A program made the translations under genes and the position numbers. From Candidatus Pacearchaeota archaeon CG10_big_fil_rev_8_21_14_0_10_35_13 (GTDB lineage: Archaea; Nanobdellota; Nanobdellia; Pacearchaeales; GW2011-AR1): DNA of 12,894 bases. The stretch's first letter is position 1. Every line of letters starts with the position of its first letter. The DNA is taken from NCBI GenBank assembly GCA_002763035.1, contig PFDC01000063.1, positions 1-12,894 on the forward strand, given 5' to 3'. Positions 1 to 6,600 of the stretch are shown in pieces. The notes beneath the pieces are model-generated. The model made no database searches. It saw only the letters and a list, made by a program, of their open reading frames with translations, and was not told the DNA's origin.

Positions 1-80
1 GCCTCGAGCAGGAATCGAACCTGCGCACCCCGAAGGGTCCGGATTAGCAATCCGGTGCAATACCATTATGCGATCGAGGC
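1..80 (-). tRNA. tRNA-Ser (anticodon GCT)
   Basis: Read on the minus strand this folds as a class II tRNA. It has a 7-bp acceptor stem (GCCTCGA/TCGAGGC), a 3-bp D stem (GCA/TGC), and an anticodon stem CCGGA/TCCGG around loop TTGCTAA, giving anticodon GCT for serine AGC/AGT codons. The extra arm is ACCC-TTCG-GGGT, a 4-bp stem closed by a UUCG tetraloop. The T arm is GCAGG-TTCGATT-CCTGC. The long variable arm agrees with serine. The 5' end is at 80; the 3' acceptor strand ends exactly at base 1, so the discriminator base and any CCA lie outside the window. A TATA-like CTTTTTAAG at 103-111 (minus sense) sits at promoter distance upstream. Confidence 0.95.
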
Positions 81-102
81 ATGATAATGATAGAAACGTA
101 GG

Positions 103-111
103 GCTTAAAAA
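103..111. promoter_or_regulatory. TATA-like element between tRNA-Ser and cardiolipin synthase, possibly bidirectional
   Basis: CTTAAAAAG here reads CTTTTTAAG on the other strand. It lies about 25-30 bases upstream of the tRNA-Ser 5' end (80) and about 50 bases upstream of the cls ATG (158). No other good TATA box is visible between the two genes, so one box may serve both directions. This is inferred from position only. Confidence 0.45.
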
Positions 112-157
112 GTTTGTTATACTAAATAAAAATGAGAAAAGGTGAAAAAAATGTAAT

Positions 158-1603
158 ATGGAATTAATAACAATTATTTGGTTAAGCACAGTAATAATAG
201 TAGCATTATACATCATAAGCGTAATATTCTACTTATTACTAGACAACAGAAGCCCAGAAACAACAATAGCATGGGTAATGATAATACTAACACTACCAAT
301 AATAGGACTACTAGCATACTTATTCTTAGGAAAAAACTGGAGAAGAAAAACAAGAAAGATGCTCAAAGAAAGAAGAAATACAGAAAACAGAATAAAAACA
401 TTCCTTAAAGGATACAAAGAATTACACGAAGCAACAATAAAAAACATAGAAGGAGGGGGAATACACCCACAAACCATAGAACTAGTAAACCTGTTAAGAA
501 GGAACTCCGGAGCATTAATAACAGCAGATAACGAAGTGAAAATAATACAAAAAGGAATAGAAAAATTCGAATTATTAATGAAAGACTTAGAAAAAGCAAA
601 AAAACACATACACCTAGAATACTACATATGGAAAAGTGATGAGTTAACAAAGAAAATACACGAAATACTAATAAGAAAAGCAAAAGAAGGAGTAGAAGTA
701 AGACTAATGTACGACGCAATAGGAGGAAAAGGATTCAAGAACAAAGACAAGAAAGAATTAAGAAAAGCAGGAATAAAAGTTAGAGCTTCATCAACAAAAC
801 TACAAACACTGAATTATAGAAATCACAGAAAGGTAGCAGTAATTGACGGAAGAATAGCATACGTTGGAGGAATGAACGTAGCAAAAGAATACATTGACGG
901 AGGAAAAAAGTTCAAGAAATGGAGAGACACACACCTAAGAATTACCGGAAGCGAAGTATTAACAATACAAGGAATATTCATAGTATCATGGTACAGACTG
1001 ACAAACGAAGAATTATTCTCAAACAAATACTTCCCTAAACCAGAAATTACAGGAAAAACATTACTACAAACAACAACTTCAGGACCAGACAGCAAATGGG
1101 AAGCAGTAAAACAACTATACTTCTCACTAATAAACTCCGTAGACAAATACATCTACTTAGAAACACCATACTTCCTACCAGACGAAAGCATTAATATGGC
1201 ACTAAAAACTGCAGCCCTAAGAGGGCTAGACGTAAGAATAATAATCACCGGAGTCCCAGACTACAAAGTAGCATACCATGCATCAAAAACATTTTATAAA
1301 GGACTATTAGAAGCAGGAGTAAGAATTTACGAATACATGGAAGGATTCATGCACTCAAAAACTTTAGTACTAGACGACGAAATATCGACCGTAGGGACAG
1401 CAAACCTAGATCCCAGAAGCTTCACACTAAATTATGAACTAAACACACTAATAATAGACAAAAAAAAAGCCCTAGAACTAAAAAAGACTTTTAACGAAGA
1501 CCTAAAAGGATGTAAAGAAATAACCCTACGAAACGTAGAAAGCTGGGGCATTATAAGCAGGATAGGACACTCAATAGCAAGACTATTCGCACCATTACTA
1601 TAA
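158..1603 (+). CDS. cls: Cardiolipin synthase, phospholipase D family
   Basis: This 481-residue membrane enzyme probably joins two phosphatidylglycerol-like lipids (archaetidylglycerol in archaea) into a cardiolipin-type lipid; the substrate is inferred. Residues 1-28 and about 36-57 are two membrane segments with the typical short N-terminal domain of bacterial-type Cls (SPETTIAWV... ending in a Gly before a basic stretch). Two HKD motifs follow: H223-x-K225-x4-D230 (HRKVAVID) and H399-x-K401-x4-D406 (HSKTLVLD). Each is followed by a G/N-rich phospholipase D tail (YVGGMN; GTANLDPRS). The length matches the Cls family. The ATG at 158 is preceded by GGTGA at 141-145, a plausible Shine-Dalgarno site. 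The stop overlaps by six bases the convergent stop of the minus-strand gene ending at 1598. Other PLD-type transphosphatidylases are possible, but the N-terminal domain favours Cls. Confidence 0.87.
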   Translation: MELITIIWLSTVIIVALYIISVIFYLLLDNRSPETTIAWVMIILTLPIIGLLAYLFLGKNWRRKTRKMLKERRNTENRIKTFLKGYKELHEATIKNIEGGGIHPQTIELVNLLRRNSGALITADNEVKIIQKGIEKFELLMKDLEKAKKHIHLEYYIWKSDELTKKIHEILIRKAKEGVEVRLMYDAIGGKGFKNKDKKELRKAGIKVRASSTKLQTLNYRNHRKVAVIDGRIAYVGGMNVAKEYIDGGKKFKKWRDTHLRITGSEVLTIQGIFIVSWYRLTNEELFSNKYFPKPEITGKTLLQTTTSGPDSKWEAVKQLYFSLINSVDKYIYLETPYFLPDESINMALKTAALRGLDVRIIITGVPDYKVAYHASKTFYKGLLEAGVRIYEYMEGFMHSKTLVLDDEISTVGTANLDPRSFTLNYELNTLIIDKKKALELKKTFNEDLKGCKEITLRNVESWGIISRIGHSIARLFAPLL

Positions 1604-2095
1604 CTTACCAAACTTATCCAAAAAAGAATCAAACAAGTACGAATTATCACCAACACGAACCTCAAAAAACTTATGAATCATCAAACCTCTAGAAAGAGTA
1701 ATTCTCTCATGAAAATCCCCCTCAGAGAACTGACCAGTACTAATAAGTAAAGACTTAGCAACAAGGGACTGAAGATGACAAGGAAGGAACTGATCATTAA
1801 GAATAAGCTTATCAGCACTAATATAGAAATGCTTATAGAACTGTAGGTAGAGATAATAACGCTCATTAGAAAAATGGTCATTCATAAAAACATAAACGTT
1901 AGTAAGAGTCTGAAGTTGATTATCAGCCCTAAGACTCAGAGAGACATTTGCTAAATCATCACCAGTACCAATATGATGAGGGAAGAAAAAACCAGGAAAA
2001 AAGAAGTAAGGAATAACTATTGTGAATAAAGAGATAGTTATAACTAAAAGAATTAAATAAAAAAACCATTTTAACAGAAGTTCACCTCTTACCAT
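1598..2095 (-). CDS. Hypothetical single-pass membrane protein
   Basis: I do not recognise this protein. The call uses the ATG at 2095 (165 residues); a TTG two codons upstream is the only other near start. Residues about 9-33 are very hydrophobic (WFFYLILLVITISLF and onward), giving an N-terminal signal anchor with most of the protein probably outside the membrane. The remainder is ordinary soluble-looking sequence with one Cys and no motif I can name. Its start overlaps the end of the upstream gene (stop at 2082) by 14 bases, so the two are probably translated together. A GGTGA lies just after the ATG rather than before it, so the true start is not certain. The stop codon overlaps convergently with cls. 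T-ending codons match the other minus-strand genes, which supports real coding. Confidence 0.5.
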   Translation of the reverse strand: MVRGELLLKWFFYLILLVITISLFTIVIPYFFFPGFFFPHHIGTGDDLANVSLSLRADNQLQTLTNVYVFMNDHFSNERYYLYLQFYKHFYISADKLILNDQFLPCHLQSLVAKSLLISTGQFSEGDFHERITLSRGLMIHKFFEVRVGDNSYLFDSFLDKFGKL

Positions 2096-2300
2096 CAACA
2101 ATTTTCTCAGCTTTAATAATCATACCATTCTTCAAACCAATAAAAACACCACCATCAATACCCTGAACGAAAGAAGCCTCACCAGGATCAATAATACTAT
2201 TCAACTCATCAAGCTCAATAAACATCAGCCTTACCAAGGAAAAACTTACCACCACCAGGACCACCCATGAAAATATCAAGACAACAAACTTTAAAAGCAT
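2082..2300 (-). CDS. Hypothetical small membrane protein
   Basis: A 72-residue frame starting at ATG 2300. Residues 1-27 form a strong hydrophobic segment, followed by a short polar domain (DELNSIIDPGEASFVQGID, then a Lys-rich end). It would be an anchored partner of the next gene, which it overlaps by 14 bases. The frame is open further upstream, but that would run into the initiator tRNA at 2323-2397, so the ATG at 2300 is preferred. Reasons for doubt: its first codons coincide with the likely promoter of the tRNA on the other strand, and no TATA box is visible at the right distance for this start. It could be a chance frame, or the 5' part of a gene displaced by rearrangement. Function unknown. 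Confidence 0.35.
   Translation of the reverse strand: MLLKFVVLIFSWVVLVVVSFSLVRLMFIELDELNSIIDPGEASFVQGIDGGVFIGLKNGMIIKAEKIVDGKR
2289..2297 (+). promoter_or_regulatory. Probable TATA box of initiator tRNA-Met
   Basis: CTTTAAAAG lies about 26-34 bases before the tRNA 5' end at 2323, the usual spacing for an archaeal promoter of a tRNA with little or no 5' leader. It falls inside the first codons of the predicted minus-strand gene 2082-2300. Confidence 0.5.
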
Positions 2301-2322
2301 AACTATCGCTATAACCTTGTAG

Positions 2323-2397
2323 AGCGAGGTGGAGCAGCCCGGAGTGCTCGCGAGGCCCATAACCTCGAGGTCGGTGGTTCAAATCCACCCCTCGCTA
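2323..2397 (+). tRNA. Initiator tRNA-Met (anticodon CAT)
   Basis: The cloverleaf is complete. The acceptor is AGCGAGG/CCTCGCT with A1:U72 and discriminator A73. The D arm is GAGC-AGCCCGGAGT-GCTC. The anticodon stem is CGAGG/CCTCG around loop CCCATAA. The variable loop is AGGTC and the T arm is GGTGG-TTCAAAT-CCACC. A1:U72, A73 and the TTCAAAT loop are hallmarks of archaeal initiator tRNA, so this is the initiator and not the elongator. No CCA is encoded. Two positions are odd. Base 33 is C instead of the nearly universal U. The top of the three initiator G:C pairs in the anticodon stem (29:41) is A:U. A T-rich stretch at 2401-2410 follows and could terminate transcription. Confidence 0.95.
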
Positions 2398-2398
2398 T

Positions 2399-2410
2399 AC
2401 TTTTCTTCTC
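2399..2410 (+). terminator. T-rich terminator after initiator tRNA
   Basis: The pyrimidine run ACTTTTCTTCTC starts two bases after the tRNA. Oligo-T stretches are the usual intrinsic terminators in archaea. It is short and interrupted by C, so the call is moderate. Confidence 0.4.
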
Positions 2411-2429
2411 TAGAAAGTTGTAAGAACAA

Positions 2430-2438
2430 TATATAAAC
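2430..2438 (+). promoter_or_regulatory. TATA box of rnhB
   Basis: ATATATAAA in an AT-rich spacer is centred about 26 bases before the rnhB ATG at 2460, so the mRNA is probably leaderless. No Shine-Dalgarno sequence is seen before that ATG. Confidence 0.55.
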
Positions 2439-2459
2439 TAATAATTCATAAAAAAATTG

Positions 2460-3134
2460 ATGGTAATTATAGGAATAGATGACGCAGGAAGAGGACCAGT
2501 AATAGGACCAATGGTACTAGGAGGAGTGATGATAGAAAAAATAACAGAAGAAAAACTCAAAGAATTAGGAGTAAAAGACAGCAAGATGCTATACCCAAAA
2601 CAAAGAACTAAGATGAAAAAAGTGATAGAAGAAATAAGCAAAGGAAGCAAAGCAGTAATTATGACAGCTAAAGAAATAAACGATTACATGGACAAAAACA
2701 TTAACTTGAACACTATAGAAGCAATAGCAGCAGCACAAGTAATAAACTACTTACTAAAAGAAAAAGAAGAAGAAGTAACAATAATACTAGACTGCCCATC
2801 AGTAAACACCAAAGCATGGCTAGAAAGAGTAAAGGAATTCATGATAAGAAAAGAAAACGTGAAGTTTATATGCGAACACAAAGCAGACCAAAACTATGTA
2901 GTAGTAGGAGCAGCAAGCATAATAGCCAAAGTAACAAGAGACGAAGAAATAAAAAAACTCAGAGAGAAAATAGGAAAAGACTTCGGAAGCGGATACCCAA
3001 ACGACCCAAAAACTAAAGAATTCCTAAAAGAACATTATAAAGAATACCAAGAAGAAGAAATATTCAGAAAACACTGGAGCACTATAACAAGACTAACAGA
3101 AGAAAAGACCGGAATACAAAAGAAACTCTACTAA
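2460..3134 (+). CDS. rnhB: Ribonuclease HII
   Basis: This enzyme cuts RNA in RNA-DNA hybrids and single ribonucleotides in DNA, and so supports primer removal and DNA repair. The 224-residue protein shows the archaeal RNase HII order: GIDDAGRGPVIGPMV at residues 5-19, GVKDSKML about 38-45, LDCPSVN with D111, HKADQNY with D143, then AASIIAKVTRD, GSGYPNDPKT and HWSTI near the C-terminus. Aligned with characterised archaeal enzymes (for example the T. kodakarensis D-E-D-D set), the catalytic acids are D7, D8, D111 and D143. The second acid, normally Glu, is Asp here. The ATG at 2460 is chosen over a TTG one codon upstream because a TATA box at 2430-2438 fits a leaderless start. It stands alone, convergent with the next gene. 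Confidence 0.95.
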   Translation: MVIIGIDDAGRGPVIGPMVLGGVMIEKITEEKLKELGVKDSKMLYPKQRTKMKKVIEEISKGSKAVIMTAKEINDYMDKNINLNTIEAIAAAQVINYLLKEKEEEVTIILDCPSVNTKAWLERVKEFMIRKENVKFICEHKADQNYVVVGAASIIAKVTRDEEIKKLREKIGKDFGSGYPNDPKTKEFLKEHYKEYQEEEIFRKHWSTITRLTEEKTGIQKKLY

Positions 3135-3165
3135 TAATATTATAACAAGAAAGAACCATTAACCA

Positions 3166-3174
3166 CAAAAAAAC
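3166..3174 (-). terminator. T-run terminator of the 3196-3477 gene
   Basis: On the minus strand this reads GTTTTTTTG, seven T in a row about 22 bases after the stop codon at 3196, typical of archaeal intrinsic termination. On the plus strand it is an A-run between two convergent genes. Confidence 0.5.
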
Positions 3175-3195
3175 AATAAATTTATTATAAAATAC

Positions 3196-3477
3196 TTATT
3201 TCTGTAATAAATCATCAAGAACACTAGACTTACGAACATCAGACTTGCGAACATCAGAACCACTAAAAAGAGTACTATAAAGATTATGAAGCCTTAAAGA
3301 ATAAGGATCAAGGGAAACAGGAACATTACCACCTGGAAGACTTTGAGAATTAAAAGCATAACCATCAGGCACTGGAAGCCTTCTAGAAGCATCAGGACTA
3401 TTAATAGAAACACCAGCACAAACCATACCTAAACCAGACACTACCATAACATAAGATAAAAAATTATTCTTAACCAT
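3196..3477 (-). CDS. Small exported or anchored hypothetical protein
   Basis: I do not recognise this 93-residue protein. It begins with a short basic N-terminus (MVKNNF) and a hydrophobic stretch at about residues 6-23 that ends in small residues (MVCAGVS). This looks like a signal peptide or signal anchor; the Cys could even be a lipid-attachment site, but the fit is weak. The mature part is polar and Pro/Ser-rich, and ends in a direct repeat SDVRK-SDVRK made by two copies of a 15-base unit. A TATA-like TTTATTTA (minus sense) about 26 bases before the ATG suggests a leaderless mRNA, and a T-run follows the stop. T-ending codons match other minus-strand genes. These signals support a real gene, though its small size leaves doubt. 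Confidence 0.55.
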   Translation of the reverse strand: MVKNNFLSYVMVVSGLGMVCAGVSINSPDASRRLPVPDGYAFNSQSLPGGNVPVSLDPYSLRLHNLYSTLFSGSDVRKSDVRKSSVLDDLLQK

Positions 3478-3498
3478 AAAATAATTTAGTATTATGAG

Positions 3499-3507
3499 TA
3501 AATAAAG
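3499..3507 (-). promoter_or_regulatory. TATA box of the 93-residue protein gene
   Basis: TTTATTTA on the minus strand is centred about 26 bases before the ATG at 3477, consistent with a leaderless start. It lies in the 130-base divergent spacer shared with smc. Confidence 0.45.
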
Positions 3508-3579
3508 GTTGTTATAAAGAAATTAATTATGCAACAAACAAACATAAGTCATAAGAACAAAAAAACATAATAGCAATTC

Positions 3580-3588
3580 TTAAATATA
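3580..3588 (+). promoter_or_regulatory. TATA box of smc
   Basis: TTAAATATA is centred about 24 bases before the smc ATG at 3608. No Shine-Dalgarno site is visible, so a leaderless smc mRNA is likely. Confidence 0.6.
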
Positions 3589-3607
3589 CACTAATTCTGT
3601 AATAAAT

Positions 3608-6600
3608 ATGCCCTTCATAGAAAAATTGGTGATGAAAGGATTCAAGAGCTTCTCAAGCGAATCAACAATACCATTCAGTAACGGAATGAACGCCGTAGTA
3701 GGACCAAACGGATCGGGGAAATCATCGCATTATGATACCCTAGTAACCCTCGATAATGGTAGAGAAATTAAGCTAGGAAAACTTGTTGAAGACCAACTAA
3801 AAAGAACAAAAACTCACAAAAAATTAGACGACGGAATCTACGCTGATGGTACCTTAAAAGAACCAATAACCATACTATCATTAAATAAAAGAACTATGAA
3901 AGCTGAACCAAAGATTGTGACTAAATTTATAAAAAGAGAAGGGGAAGAACTTTATAAGTTAAGAACTGTAAGCGGGAAAGAAGTAAAGGCTACAGGTTGT
4001 CATCCTGTGATGTCCTTCAAAGAAGGAGAGGTTAGGAGCCTATTAATAAGTGAATTAAAACAAGGAGATCTTATTGCCTCACCAAGGATAATTAAAACTA
4101 AAGGGAATATAGGCATTAACCATGAAATTTTTAGGATCATGGGCTACCTCATAGGTGATGGTTATATAGCAAGAGATAGAATAGAGTTTGTGAATCAGGA
4201 CAAAGAGGTATTAGGGGACTTTAGGAAATTAATGAGTGAACACTACACAAAAGACTTAAAAATAAGAAGAGAGAAAAGTGTTGAAAGAATATACTTAAGA
4301 GATGTCAAAACAGTGAAAACGATTAGAGATTACTTCATAAAAGATTATGATAAATCTATAACTTCTAAAGTAAAAAAAATACCTGAAGACTTATTAGAGG
4401 GAAACAACCAATGTGTTGCTAATCTTCTAGCCGGGCTTTATGACACTGATGGTAGCGTAAGAAAAAACATACCTGTTATTGAATACTGCACTAAGAACAA
4501 AGAACTCGCTAATCAAGTTCAAGGACTGCTATTAAGGTTTGGAATAATGTCTAAAATTAAAAAAAGGATGTGCGTGGCTACTAATACCACAGAGAAGATA
4601 AAGGGGGAATACTACTACATTTATATCTACGGCAAGGAAAACTTAGAGAAATTCTACGATAATATCAAGCTGAGAATTATGAGAAAGAGAGAGATTATCA
4701 AACATCATTTAGACAAGAGGACTACCCCAAATCCAAATACTGATATTCTCCCAGCTGAAACTAACGATTATGTGAAAGAAATCGCTTCTTTATTAGGAAT
4801 TAAGGCTAAACCATTAAGAAAAGATTATCCCCTACTTTCAGCGTACATAGAAAAACGTTGTCTGCCTACAAGAAGTGGGATATTAAGATTACTTCAGATC
4901 TTCAAGAAGAAACTTTTATCATTAAAAGAAAACTATAACTCCTTATCAATGAACCAGTTACCCCTGGTAGAATGTATGGATAACCTTAATTTATCTGGTC
5001 AGAGCACATCATTAAACCTTGGATTATCAAGAGGAACAATTAGAGATCGCTGGGCTACAAATAAGTTTAATCCGAAACCAGAGAACTTACAAAAATTCCA
5101 TGATTATATCAAGAATATCTTTGAGTACAGGCTGGCTAAAATTAAAACTTTAATGACACTATTAAACAATCTCGCTAATTCAGACATTTATTGGGATAAA
5201 ATAATATCAATAGAAAAACTTCCAAAAGAGGAATGGGTTTATGACTTAACTATAGAGAATAATCACAATTTCATAGCAAATAACATCTTTGTTCATAACA
5301 GCAACATCACAGACGCAGTATGCTTCGTACTAGGAAGACTAAGCATAAAAAGCCTAAGAGTAGCAAAAGCAGCTAATCTAATATTCGCAGGAACAAAAGA
5401 ACACAAACCATTCAGTGAAGCAACAGTAAAAATAGTATTTAATAACGAAGACGGAGGACTATCAATAAACACTAAAAGTGTAGAAATACAAAGAACAGTA
5501 AGGAGAACAGGACAAAGCATCTACAAAATAAACAAAGAAACAAAGACCAGAGGAGAAGTACTAGAACTACTAACACAAGCAGGAATAGACCCCTACGGAT
5601 TCAATATAGTACTACAAGGAGAAATAATGGACTTAGTAAAGATAGGACCAGAAGACAGAAGAAAAGTAATAGAAGAAGTAGCAGGAATAAGCGTTTATGA
5701 AACAAGAAAGAACAGAAGCCTAAAAGAATTAGAAAAAACCGAAGAGAAACTCAAAGAAATAAACGCCATACTAAGAGAAAGAACAGCATACATGAAAAAC
5801 TTAGAACAAGAAAGACAACAAGCACTAAAATACCAAAGACACGAACAAAACGTGAAGAAATACAAAGCAAGCATTATAGAAAGACAAAGAGGAGAAAAAA
5901 CTAAAGAACTAGAAAGAATAAACCAAGAAATAGAAAAGAACAATACAACAAAAGAAAAACTTAAAGAAAAACTAACAAAACTAAGAGAAGAACTAATAAT
6001 TAGAGAAAAAGAAACTAATGAAATAAACGATTACACACAAAAAAGTTCTGGAATAGAAATGGAATCGTTACATGAAGCAATCACTAATCTAAGAGCAGAA
6101 CTAGCAGGACTAGAAGTAAAAAAAGACAATAATGAACACCGACTAGAAGAAATGCTTAGACGTAGAGAAAACCTTAAGACAAACATAAAAAATTACGAAG
6201 AAGAAATAACCATGCTAAAAAAGAAAAGTCCAATAATGGAACAGAAAATAAAAGAACTAGAAAAGAAAAAGAAAGAACTAGAAGCAGTAGAAGAAAAAAG
6301 AAAAAGTTATTACGGGATGAAAACAGAACTAAACTCCATAAGAACAAGAACACAAGACAAACTAGGCCAACTACAAAGAGTAAAAGGAGAAACAGAATAC
6401 ACCATTAAAGAAATAGAAAGACTAGCAGAAGGACTAACAAGTAAAGAAACAGAATCATGCCGCAAAGAAATACAAAAAATAAAAGATGAAAACGTTAAAC
6501 TAATAGAAGAAACCGAAGAAAAAGAACAAGTAAGAAGAGAAATAGAAAGAACACTAACAATCTATGATAGAGAAATAAATGAGAATAAAGACATAAAGAA

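Noticed and set aside
229-719. Leu/Phe-rich minus-strand frames opposite cls that look like membrane proteins
   Set aside because: They arise from the A-rich coding strand of cls, whose HKD motifs prove the plus-strand frame; the same applies to the frames opposite smc and rnhB.
2301-2360. Extending the 72-residue membrane protein upstream to 2360
   Set aside because: It would place codons inside the well-formed initiator tRNA.
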